From positions 1 through 10,387 of the forward strand of contig CALLNA010000285.1 of assembly GCA_938005655.1 (NCBI GenBank): a DNA stretch of 10,387 nucleotides, given 5' to 3'. Shown here in pieces: positions 1 to 6,145 of the stretch. Each line of letters opens with the position of its first letter. Position 1 is the first letter of the stretch. A model generated the notes under the pieces. That model did no database searches and was not told the origin of the DNA. It worked only from the letters and a program-made list of their open reading frames with translations. Both the position numbers and the translations under genes were made by a program. The stretch comes from an uncultured Novosphingobium sp. (GTDB lineage Bacteria > Pseudomonadota > Alphaproteobacteria > Sphingomonadales > Sphingomonadaceae).

Positions 1-976
1 GGGCGGCCCAGCCGGCGCGGGCCACCCCGGCCCGGTCCTGCGCGCCGTAGTGGAAGCCGACGCGGATCGTCGCCGCCTGGCCGACCCCGAAGGGCACCTG
101 GAAGGCGAGCGCGGCGACCTGGAGCGCCAGGGTGTGCCCGGCCAGCTCGGCCGGGCCGATCCGGCCCATCAGGAAGCCCGCCGCGCCGAAGAAGCCACCC
201 TCGGCCACCACGATCAGCGCGATCGGCAGGCCGATCCGCAGGATCTCGCGCAGGCGCTGCCAGTGCGGCCGCCACCAGTAGCCGAACAGGCGGTAGCGCC
301 GCAGCCGCCGGTCGCTCCGGATCGCCGCGACATAGGCGGCGAGCGTGGTCCAGCCGGTCACGACCGTCGCCAGGGCCGAGCCTTCGAGGCCCAGCGCGGG
401 CAGGCCGAGATGACCGTAGATGAAGGCCCAGTTGCCGAGCACGTTGACCAGGATCGCGGCCGCCGTGATCACCGTCGCGAAGACCGGCCGGCCCATCGCC
501 GAGACGAAGGTGCGCAGCACGTTGGCCGCGATCAGCGGCACGATCCCCCAGCAGATGATGCCGAGGAAGGCGTCGGCGCGCTCGGCGACGCGCGGGTCCT
601 GCCCGGTCGCCAGCATGATCGCCTTGCCGAACAGGCCGACGGTCATCGCCAGGGCGCCGCTCGCCACGGCCAGCCACAGGGCCATGCGCATCGAGCGCCG
701 GATCTCGCGGATCGCGTGGCGGCCCGCGCCGCGCTCGGCCGAGATCAGCGGGGCGACCGCGCCGGTCAGGCCCGACAGCGACCAGGCGATCAGCATGAAG
801 ATCGAGACCGACAGGCTGGACGCCGCCAGCGCCTCCTGCCCGAGCCGCGCGACGAAGATCACGTCGATCGCGCCGAGCGCCATCTGCAGCAGGTTGGCGA
901 GCGCCAGCGGCCCGGCGATGGCCAGGGTGGCGCGCAGCTCGGCGCGGAAGGGGGAAGGCGGAACGGTCCCGGTCAT
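1..976 (-). CDS. MATE-family multidrug/toxin efflux transporter, C-terminus cut off
   Basis: This inner-membrane antiporter probably exports drugs or toxic metabolites in exchange for Na+ or H+. Translating the minus strand from ATG 976 gives 325 open residues and no stop before the window edge. About three quarters of a usual MATE protein (about 450 residues) is present. Long hydrophobic segments lie near residues 17-43, 53-75, 98-122, 138-160, 166-188, 196-218, 248-270 and 280-305. Family-typical stretches are GLEGSALATV (197-206), a MATE repeat signature, and AFQVPFGVGQAATIRVG (291-307). The start follows a short polar N-terminus; the ribosome-binding site is weak (a GGGCCGG-like run). It is divergent from the cytochrome c gene across 131 bases. 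Family assignment is confident from the pattern; the substrate and the NorM versus DinF subfamily cannot be told. Confidence 0.88.
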   Translation of the reverse strand, partial: MTGTVPPSPFRAELRATLAIAGPLALANLLQMALGAIDVIFVARLGQEALAASSLSVSIFMLIAWSLSGLTGAVAPLISAERGAGRHAIREIRRSMRMALWLAVASGALAMTVGLFGKAIMLATGQDPRVAERADAFLGIICWGIVPLIAANVLRTFVSAMGRPVFATVITAAAILVNVLGNWAFIYGHLGLPALGLEGSALATVVTGWTTLAAYVAAIRSDRRLRRYRLFGYWWRPHWQRLREILRIGLPIALIVVAEGGFFGAAGFLMGRIGPAELAGHTLALQVAALAFQVPFGVGQAATIRVGFHYGAQDRAGVARAGWAA

Positions 977-1107
977 GCAGCCGGCCCGGATAGGCGCGGT
1001 TCGCGCCGGAGGAAAGCGCCGAGATTCCCTTCCTGCCGGTTCCCCGCCCACCGCGTTGACGCCCCCGCCCCCGCCCGGCATGGATGGGGCAAGCAGGGAG
1101 ACATGGC
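977..1107. promoter_or_regulatory. Divergent intergenic region between MATE transporter and cytochrome c
   Basis: These 131 bases must hold the promoters for both flanking genes. I see no strong -35/-10 pair. A TTGACG at 1056-1061 faces the cytochrome gene, but what follows is a C-rich run without a convincing -10. AGGGAG at 1095-1100 is the ribosome-binding site of the cytochrome gene, 7 bases before ATG 1108. Identity as a promoter region is inferred from gene arrangement only. Confidence 0.45.
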
Positions 1108-1539
1108 ATGCGCTTGGTTCGGACGACGGTGATGGTTCTCGGCATGGCGGGCCTCGCGGCCTGCGGCGGCGCGAAGGAGCCCGCAGCCGGGCAGGACGCG
1201 GGCCAGTCCGGCGCGGCGGCCCCGGCCGAGGCGCCCGCCGCCGACGCCGCCCCGCCCGTGGCCTTCGCCCAGTGCATCTCGTGCCACTCGGTCAAGCCGG
1301 GCGTGAACGGCGTCGGGCCGAGCCTGCACGGCGTGGTCGGGCGCAAGGCGGGCACCCTGCCCGGCTATGCCTATTCCAGCGCGCTCAAGGGCTGGGGCAA
1401 GACGCTCGACGAGGCCGAGCTGGACCGCTGGCTGACCGCGCCGATGAAGGACGTGCCGGGCACCAAGATGGTCTTCCCCGGCATCCCCGATCCCGCCCGG
1501 CGCAAGGCGGTGATCGACTATCTCGCGACGCTGAAGTGA
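1108..1539 (+). CDS. Lipoprotein-anchored mono-haem c-type cytochrome
   Basis: This is a small electron carrier, probably tethered by lipid to a membrane on the periplasmic side. The 143-residue product starts with a lipoprotein signal: MRLVRT, a hydrophobic core, and lipobox LAAC with Cys19 as the predicted lipidated residue. An Ala/Pro/Gly-rich flexible linker (20-50) follows. The class I cytochrome c domain has the haem motif CISCH (Cys56, Cys59, His60), then GVGPSLHGVVGRKAG (68-82) and KMVFPG (120-125), where Met121 is the likely distal haem ligand. ATG 1108 was chosen over the in-frame ATG 1084 because AGGGAG sits 7 bases upstream and the lipoprotein signal then begins correctly. A SnoaL-like gene follows 54 bases downstream in the same direction. 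The redox partner is not evident; no oxidase or reductase gene is nearby. Confidence 0.9.
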   Translation: MRLVRTTVMVLGMAGLAACGGAKEPAAGQDAGQSGAAAPAEAPAADAAPPVAFAQCISCHSVKPGVNGVGPSLHGVVGRKAGTLPGYAYSSALKGWGKTLDEAELDRWLTAPMKDVPGTKMVFPGIPDPARRKAVIDYLATLK

Positions 1540-1560
1540 GCCGCCCGGAATGATGCGCCC

Positions 1561-1587
1561 GCCCAAGGCGAGTCGGCCCAAGGCGAG
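1561..1587 (+). repeat. Two tandem copies of a 12-base unit before the SnoaL-like gene
   Basis: GCCCAAGGCGAG occurs at 1561-1572 and again, identically, at 1576-1587, a 15-base period. Each copy holds an AAGGCGAG purine run; the second lies 6-13 bases before GTG 1594 and probably acts as the ribosome-binding site. The frame is also open through it back to the cytochrome stop at 1537-1539, but no usable start codon exists there. Confidence 0.6.
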
Positions 1588-1593
1588 CAGGCC

Positions 1594-2034
1594 GTGACCG
1601 ACGCGGAGCTCAAGGCCCGCCTCGCCATCGCCGACCGGCTCGCCGCGATCGGCCAGGCCGGCGACGCGCGCAAGGCCGACGCCTATGCCGCCTGCTTCAC
1701 CGAGGACGGCGTGCTCGACCTTTCGGCCGGCGGCGGCGGACAGATCGCCGGGCGCGCGGCGATCCTGGCCTGGATGCAGGCCCCCTCGGTGATCCCGCAG
1801 CAGCCCGGCCGCCCGGCGGGCTTCGTCAGCCATCACCTGACGACCAGCAAGGTCGACCTGACCGGCCCCGACAGCGCGACCGCGCGCACCTATTTCCTGG
1901 TGACGAGCCCGGCGGGCCTCGACCACAACGGGTTCTACGTCGACACCCTGCGCCGCGTGGGGGACGACTGGCTGATCGAGCACCGCCGTCCGCGCACGGT
2001 GTGGATCGCGCCCGACAGCCTGCTGCACGGCTGA
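1594..2034 (+). CDS. SnoaL-like / NTF2-fold small protein
   Basis: This 146-residue soluble protein has no signal peptide and the look of the SnoaL/NTF2-like cone fold. A first helix (2-21) is followed by DAYAACFTEDGVLDL (30-44), the usual helix-then-strand opening of the family. GRAAILAWM (54-62) and SHHLTTSKVDL (79-89) come next, then the long paired strands TARTYFLVTS (97-106), GFYVDTLRRVGDDWLIEHRR (113-132). Members are small enzymes (isomerases, dehydratases, cyclases) or ligand binders; nothing in the sequence fixes a substrate. The start is GTG 1594, the first start codon after the cytochrome stop, with AAGGCGAG upstream. It may be co-transcribed with the cytochrome gene, but no functional link is evident. 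Its 3' end converges on the 2175-2795 gene. Fold call fairly sure, function unknown. Confidence 0.75.
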   Translation: MTDAELKARLAIADRLAAIGQAGDARKADAYAACFTEDGVLDLSAGGGGQIAGRAAILAWMQAPSVIPQQPGRPAGFVSHHLTTSKVDLTGPDSATARTYFLVTSPAGLDHNGFYVDTLRRVGDDWLIEHRRPRTVWIAPDSLLHG

Positions 2035-2124
2035 CCGCGCCCGCTTCACCCCAAGGCCGCGCGATCGGCGCGACTCGGGGCGAAACCGGCGCTCATGCCA
2101 CGAAATTTGCCATTTTCGATAGTT

Positions 2125-2157
2125 CATACATCCGGATTTAACCTATCCGGATGTATG
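2125..2157. repeat. Perfect 13-bp inverted repeat in convergent 3' spacer
   Basis: CATACATCCGGAT (2125-2137) and its exact reverse complement (2145-2157) are separated by 7 bases (TTAACCT). Each arm also contains the self-palindrome ATCCGGAT (2130-2137 and 2145-2152), so the site is two palindromic boxes 15 bases apart. It lies in an AT-richer patch (about 2100-2175) between convergent genes ending at 2034 and 2175. Neither strand has a T-run after the stem, so it is not a standard intrinsic terminator. It could be a bidirectional 3' stem-loop or a protein-binding site. The repeat itself is certain; its role is not. Confidence 0.85.
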
Positions 2158-2174
2158 TAGGAAAGCGCTAAATG

Positions 2175-2795
2175 TCAGGTCGCCTTGCTCGGCAGCCGCG
2201 CCTGGCCCTGGACCGGGTCCGCTACCGGCGTGACCGGCGCGGCCTTGGGCGCGGGGGCGGCGGCCGGGACCGCCGGCGCGTTCTTCTGGACCGCGCTGCA
2301 ATCGCCCGCGCTGGTCCGCGTCACCTTGGGCTCGGCGCCCGAGCCGTCCGAGCGGTACTCGACGGTCTGGCTGCAGCCGTTGCCCGAGGTCGTCGTCGAG
2401 ACCGAGACGAAGCTGTAGCTGCCGGCCGGGGCATTGCTCGACACCACGATCTGGCCGGGCTGCCCGGCCGCCGCGCCGCGCTGGGCGGCAAGGACCTGCT
2501 GGCCGACCTGGGCCTGGATGCGCTGCTGCATCTCGGCCGCTTGGCGCATCATCGCCTCGTTCCGGGCCTGCATCATCGCGGTCATCCGGTCGAGCTCGGC
2601 GAAGGGATCGTCGGCGGCGGCCTCGACCGGGACGATCGCCACCTTCGGCGCGACATCGCCGGCATAGCTGATCTGCGCCACCGAGCCGTCGGGCAGGGCG
2701 ACGTCCATCGTCTTGAGCTTGCCCGCGGCATAGGCCGTGCCGGCGGCCAGCGCGAGCCCTCCGGCGGCGAGCAGGGCAATGGGAAGCTTGCGCAT
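2175..2795 (-). CDS. Exported protein of unknown function with Met/Gln-rich helix
   Basis: I do not recognise a family for this 206-residue product. The N-terminus MRKLPIALLAAGGLALAAG, ending in AYA before AGK, is a clear Sec signal peptide with likely cleavage after residue 23, so it is periplasmic or surface-exposed. Next comes a short strand-rich part with VALPDGSVAQISYAGDVAPKV (32-52, quoted in part). It is followed by a Met/Ala/Gln-rich amphipathic helix (about 64-105) that may form a coiled coil. A strand-rich region (115-160) has Cys141 and Cys166, which could form a disulfide, and an Ala/Pro-rich low-complexity tail runs from about 172. ATG 2795 is preceded 8 bases upstream by a consensus AAGGAGG (2804-2810), among the best ribosome-binding sites in the window, so high expression is plausible. 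It converges on the SnoaL-like gene. The function is open. Confidence 0.8.
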   Translation of the reverse strand: MRKLPIALLAAGGLALAAGTAYAAGKLKTMDVALPDGSVAQISYAGDVAPKVAIVPVEAAADDPFAELDRMTAMMQARNEAMMRQAAEMQQRIQAQVGQQVLAAQRGAAAGQPGQIVVSSNAPAGSYSFVSVSTTTSGNGCSQTVEYRSDGSGAEPKVTRTSAGDCSAVQKNAPAVPAAAPAPKAAPVTPVADPVQGQARLPSKAT

Positions 2796-2803
2796 CGGAA
2801 AAA

Positions 2804-2835
2804 CCTCCTTGAAGGATTCGAGCGAGCGAAATCCT
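2804..2835 (-). promoter_or_regulatory. Consensus ribosome-binding site with adjoining stem-loop
   Basis: On the minus strand AAGGAGG (2810-2804) precedes ATG 2795 by 8 bases. Directly upstream, AGGATTTCG (2835-2827) can pair with CGAATCCT (2820-2813) around a 6-base loop with one bulged T, giving a small stem-loop that ends two bases before the ribosome-binding site. It may stabilise the 5' end of the message or tune translation; no other regulatory motif was seen. Confidence 0.5.
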
Positions 2836-2891
2836 ATCCCCGCATCCTGAACGCCAGATGACCGATGCGAGTCATTTGCGGGAATGTCGCG

Positions 2892-2962
2892 CCGGCCCGC
2901 TCCCCCGGCCCGACCACCCGACAGGATAGGCTCCGGGTGGCCGGGCCGGGGGAGCGGGCCGG
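2892..2962. terminator. 29-bp near-perfect GC-rich stem-loop past the cys operon end
   Basis: Positions 2892-2920 and 2934-2962 are reverse complements over 29 bases with a single mismatch (A at 2913), around a 13-base loop at 2921-2933. It starts 21 bases beyond the stop of the small membrane protein that ends the cysJ-cysI-metB gene run (2984), which fits a transcription end. No T-run follows on the minus strand (the sequence goes on as CGCGACATTC), so it is not a textbook intrinsic terminator. It may still stop transcription, protect the 3' end, or be a dispersed palindromic repeat. It also lies upstream of the promoter area of the 2175-2795 gene. Confidence 0.6.
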
Positions 2963-2983
2963 AGCCGCATCCGATCGCCGAAC

Positions 2984-3211
2984 CTAGGAAAGATTGAACA
3001 GCGTGACCATCACCCCGATGGCGAGGCCGAAGACCATCACCATGGTCCCGGCGATCCGCAGGATGTAGGTGACGGGATCGTCCGCATTGGCGGCGACCGG
3101 CGGCGGGCGGCCGATCAGGCGGCGGAAGGTCTTCTGGCGGAAGGCCATGGTGAAACCGATGAAGGCAAGGATCACGCCGAACAGGTCGACGATCAGCACA
3201 TGGCCGGGCAT
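2984..3211 (-). CDS. Small two-helix membrane protein of unknown function
   Basis: This 75-residue protein has two predicted membrane helices, about 6-24 (LIVDLFGVILAFIGFTMAF) and 49-72. They are joined by a strongly basic loop (RQKTFRRLIGR, residues 25-35) and an Ala/Pro stretch. By the positive-inside rule the loop is cytoplasmic and both ends face the periplasm. ATG 3211 has AAAGGAAG (3225-3218) 6 bases upstream, a good ribosome-binding site. It begins 37 bases after the metB stop on the same strand, so it is probably the last gene of the cys operon, followed by the large stem-loop at 2892-2962. No family is recognised; a role in sulfur metabolism is suggested only by position. Confidence 0.75.
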   Translation of the reverse strand: MPGHVLIVDLFGVILAFIGFTMAFRQKTFRRLIGRPPPVAANADDPVTYILRIAGTMVMVFGLAIGVMVTLFNLS

Positions 3212-3248
3212 GGGACGCTTCCTTTCGTGGTCGGTTCGCCGCTAGCGG

Positions 3249-4421
3249 TCAGCTCCGGCACGCCGCAAGCCCCTGCTCGAGGCCGGCGATCAGGTCCTGC
3301 TCGGCCTCCAGGCCGACCGAGAGCCGCAGCAGGCTGTCGCCGATCCCCGCCGCGGCGCGCGCTTCCTCGCCCATGTCGGCATGGGTCATGGTCGCCGGAT
3401 GGGCGACGAGGCTTTCGACCCCGCCGAGCGATTCGGCCAGGGTGAAGAACCGCACCGCCGCGATGAACCGGCGCACGGCGGCAACGCCGCCGGCCAGCTC
3501 GAAACTCAGCATGGCGCCGAACCCGTCCTGCTGGCGCGCGGCGACCGCATGGCCGGGATGCGAGGCGAGGCCCGGATAGTGGACCCGCGCCACCGCGGGA
3601 TGGCGGTCGAGGAAATCGGCCACGGCCATGGCGTTGGCCTGCTGCTGCGCCATCCGCGCGAACAGCGTGCGCAAGCCGCGCAGGGTCAGCCAGGCGTCGA
3701 ACGGCGCGCCCGCGCTGCCGACGACGTTGGCCCATTGGCGCAGCTCCTCCGCCTCGCCCGCCTCGGCCGCGATCACCGCCCCGCCGATCACGTCGGAATG
3801 GCCGTTGAGGTACTTGGTGGTCGAATGGACGACATAGTCCGCGCCCAGCGCGATCGGCCGCTGGACCGCGGGCGAAAGGAAGGTGTTGTCGACCGCGACC
3901 CGGGCCCCGGCGCCATGCGCCCGCCCGGCCAGGGCGGCAATGTCGACCACCCGCATCAGGGGGTTGCTCGGCGTCTCGATCAGGACGAGCGCGGGCCGCT
4001 CCGCCAGCCCCGCCGCCAGCTCGGCCTCGCGCGACTGGTCGACGAAGCGGACGCGGCAATGGCCGCGCTCGGCTCGCGCCTTGAGCAGGCGCATCGTGCC
4101 GCCGTAGCAGTCGTGCGGGGCGAGGATCAGGTCGCCGGGCCACTGCCGTCCGACGAGCAGGTCCAGCGCCGCCATGCCGCTGGCGGTGACGACCGCCCCG
4201 GCCCCGCCCTCCAGCTTGGCCAGGGCCTCGGCCAGCAGGTCCCGCGTCGGGTTGCCGGCCCGGCCGTAGTCGTAGCGGCGCGGCTGCTCGTAGCCCGCGA
4301 ACTCGTAGGTGCTGGAGAGGTAGAGCGGCGGGGCGACCGCGCCGAAGGCGGGATCGCCGGCCACGCCGTGGGCGGCGCCGATCGTCTGGGGCCGGGGCGA
4401 AGCGTCACGCCGATCAGTCAT
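3249..4421 (-). CDS. metB: Cystathionine gamma-synthase, PLP-dependent
   Basis: This cytoplasmic PLP enzyme joins cysteine to an acylated homoserine (usually O-succinyl) to give cystathionine for methionine synthesis. The 390-residue product matches the E. coli MetB pattern closely as I remember it, with similar length. Visible landmarks are PPLYLSSTYEF (31-41), DYGRAGNPTRD (51-61, phosphate-contacting Tyr and Arg), APHDCYGG (101-108, with the ring-stacking Tyr106), VDNTFLSP (177-184, Asp178 contacting the PLP nitrogen), and HSTTKYLNGHSD (199-210, Lys203 as the Schiff-base lysine). FTLAESLGGVESL (326-338) is also typical. ATG 4421 was chosen because GGAAGGA lies 10 bases upstream and it overlaps the cysI stop as ATGACTGA (4421-4414); a longer 420-residue reading has no family support. 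Related enzymes with O-acylhomoserine sulfhydrylase or lyase activity share the fold, so exact substrate preference is inferred. Confidence 0.9.
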   Translation of the reverse strand: MTDRRDASPRPQTIGAAHGVAGDPAFGAVAPPLYLSSTYEFAGYEQPRRYDYGRAGNPTRDLLAEALAKLEGGAGAVVTASGMAALDLLVGRQWPGDLILAPHDCYGGTMRLLKARAERGHCRVRFVDQSREAELAAGLAERPALVLIETPSNPLMRVVDIAALAGRAHGAGARVAVDNTFLSPAVQRPIALGADYVVHSTTKYLNGHSDVIGGAVIAAEAGEAEELRQWANVVGSAGAPFDAWLTLRGLRTLFARMAQQQANAMAVADFLDRHPAVARVHYPGLASHPGHAVAARQQDGFGAMLSFELAGGVAAVRRFIAAVRFFTLAESLGGVESLVAHPATMTHADMGEEARAAAGIGDSLLRLSVGLEAEQDLIAGLEQGLAACRS

Positions 4422-6132
4422 TGAAGAAACGTCCTTCCGTGACTTCGCGGACCACGCCCGCGCGGATGGTGAAATCCCCGAAGCGCTCGCCCGGCTGCCG
4501 TTCCCGGGCATAGCGGCCGAGCACCTCGGCCAGCGCTTCGAGGATCGCCGGCTCCCCGGCGTTCTCCATGACCATACGATTGAGACGCTCGCCGTGGAAG
4601 CCGCCGCCGAGATAGAGGTTGTACTTGCCCGGCGCGCGGCCGGTCAGCGCGATCTCGGCGATGTAGGGCCGGGAGCAGCCGTTGGGGCAGCCGCTCATCC
4701 GCACGGTGATCGGCTCGTCGGACAGGCCGTTGGCGGCGAGGATCGTCTCGATCTTGTCGAGCAGGCGCGGCAGGTAGCGTTCGCTTTCCGCCATCGCGAG
4801 CCCGCAGGTCGGCAGGGCGACGCAGGAGATCGCGTTGCGCCGCACCGGCGAGGCGGCGTCGATCTCGGGGAAATGCTCGGCGAGGATCGCATCGATCGCC
4901 GGGCGGTCCTCTGTCCGGACCCCGGCGACGATCAGGTTCTGGTTGGCGGTCAGCCGGAAGGTCCCGCGATGGACCCGCGCGACGTCGCGCAGCGCGTCGA
5001 GCAGGGCCAGGGTCAGCCGCCCGCTCTCGATGACGAGGGTGCGGTGGTGGCGGCCGTCGGGCGTGGTGTTCCAGCCGAAGCTGTCGCCGTTGGAGGTGAA
5101 GCGGAAGGCGCGCGCCGCCGCGAAGGGCGTGCCCATGTGCCGCTCGATCTCGGCCTTGATCCAGTCGAGCCCCTTGTCGTCGATGGTATACTTGAAGCGG
5201 GCGCGCTGGCGGTCCTTGCGGTCGCCGTAGTCGCGCTGGACCGTCATCACCGCATCGGCGCAGGCGATCACCCGTTCGGCCGGGACGAAGCCGATCAGGC
5301 TGGCGAGGCGCGGATAGGTCTCGGGCGCCTGGTCGGTGCGGCCCATGCCGCCGCCGATCACCACGTTGAAGCCTTCGAGCCCCTCGCTGCCGCCGATCGC
5401 GATGAAGCCGAGATCCTGGGCATAGACGTCGATGTCGTTGGACGGCGGCAGGGCGAAGCCGATCTTGAACTTCCGCGGCATGTAGGTGCGCCCGTAGAAC
5501 GGCTCCTCCGGCCCCGAGCCGGCGACGCGCTCGCTGCCGTACCAGATCTCGTGATAGGCGCGGGTCTTGGGGATGACGTGGTCGCTGACCCGCTTCGCCA
5601 GGGCCGCGACCTCGGCATGGAAGCGCGAGCCTTGCGGATCGACCGTGCACATCACCCCGCGCGAATCGTCGCCGCAGGCGGCCACCGTGTCGAGCAGCGT
5701 CTCGTGCAGGCCCTGGATGACCGGGCGCAGGCTGTCCTTGAGCACCCAGTGGAACTGGAAGGTCTGGCGCGTGGTGATCCGCAGCGTCTCGCCGCCGTGG
5801 GCCCGCGCCAGCTCGTCGAGCTTGAGCCATTGCGCGGGGGTGCAGACGCCGCCGGGCAGGCGCACCCGGATCATGAACTGGTAGGCGGGCTCCAGCTTCT
5901 GGCGGCGGCGCTCGTCGCGCAGGTCGCGGTCGTCCTGCTGGTAGATGCCGTGGAACTTCATCAGCTTCACGTCGTCGGCCGAGGGCACCGCCCCGGTGAT
6001 CCGGTCGAGCAGTCCCGTGGCGATCGTGCCGCGCAGGTAGTCGCTGCGGTCCTTCATGCGCTCGTCCGGGCCGAGCCGGTCGAGCGGCTGCGACAGGTCC
6101 CGGCTGCGGTCGACGGCGGTGGCGTCGGTCAT
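4414..6132 (-). CDS. cysI: Assimilatory sulfite reductase (NADPH) haemoprotein beta subunit
   Basis: CysI reduces sulfite to sulfide by six electrons, using sirohaem bridged to a 4Fe-4S cluster, with electrons from CysJ. The 572-residue product has nearly the same length as E. coli CysI (570). The cluster cysteines are in CVALPTC (Cys437, Cys443) and SGCPNGC (Cys482, Cys486). RVRLPGG (89-95) and PRKFKIGF (219-226; Lys221, Lys223) match the basic residues that bind sulfite and sirohaem. HGIYQQDDRD (61-70), TRQTFQFH (121-128) and FGDFTIRAGV (551-560) are also typical. Two ATGs lie close together, 6138 and 6132. The second is preferred: GAGGGG (6145-6140) is 7 bases before it but only 1 base before the first. 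That ribosome-binding site overlaps the cysJ stop, 11 bases upstream, and the cysI stop overlaps metB, which points to translational coupling. Confidence 0.96.
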   Translation of the reverse strand: MTDATAVDRSRDLSQPLDRLGPDERMKDRSDYLRGTIATGLLDRITGAVPSADDVKLMKFHGIYQQDDRDLRDERRRQKLEPAYQFMIRVRLPGGVCTPAQWLKLDELARAHGGETLRITTRQTFQFHWVLKDSLRPVIQGLHETLLDTVAACGDDSRGVMCTVDPQGSRFHAEVAALAKRVSDHVIPKTRAYHEIWYGSERVAGSGPEEPFYGRTYMPRKFKIGFALPPSNDIDVYAQDLGFIAIGGSEGLEGFNVVIGGGMGRTDQAPETYPRLASLIGFVPAERVIACADAVMTVQRDYGDRKDRQRARFKYTIDDKGLDWIKAEIERHMGTPFAAARAFRFTSNGDSFGWNTTPDGRHHRTLVIESGRLTLALLDALRDVARVHRGTFRLTANQNLIVAGVRTEDRPAIDAILAEHFPEIDAASPVRRNAISCVALPTCGLAMAESERYLPRLLDKIETILAANGLSDEPITVRMSGCPNGCSRPYIAEIALTGRAPGKYNLYLGGGFHGERLNRMVMENAGEPAILEALAEVLGRYARERQPGERFGDFTIRAGVVREVTEGRFFND

Positions 6133-6139
6133 GGTCATG

Positions 6140-6145
6140 CCCCTC
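6140..6145 (-). promoter_or_regulatory. Ribosome-binding site of cysI overlapping the cysJ stop
   Basis: GAGGGG on the minus strand shares its first bases with the cysJ TGA stop (6146-6144). The 7-base gap to ATG 6132, against a 1-base gap to ATG 6138, decides the cysI start. Confidence 0.7.

Noticed and set aside
50..1553. Long open frames on the plus strand over the MATE gene (360 and 377 codons)
   Set aside because: The minus strand encodes a clear multi-helix MATE transporter; the plus-strand products are charged low-complexity sequence.
973..2127. 384-codon open frame on the minus strand, antisense to the cytochrome and SnoaL-like genes
   Set aside because: Arg/Gly/Ala-rich composition without domains; it is the shadow of two well-supported genes in very GC-rich DNA.
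4422..4511. 30-residue N-terminal extension of metB
   Set aside because: It lies inside the cysI coding region and has no match to the family N-terminus; ATG 4421 is well placed.
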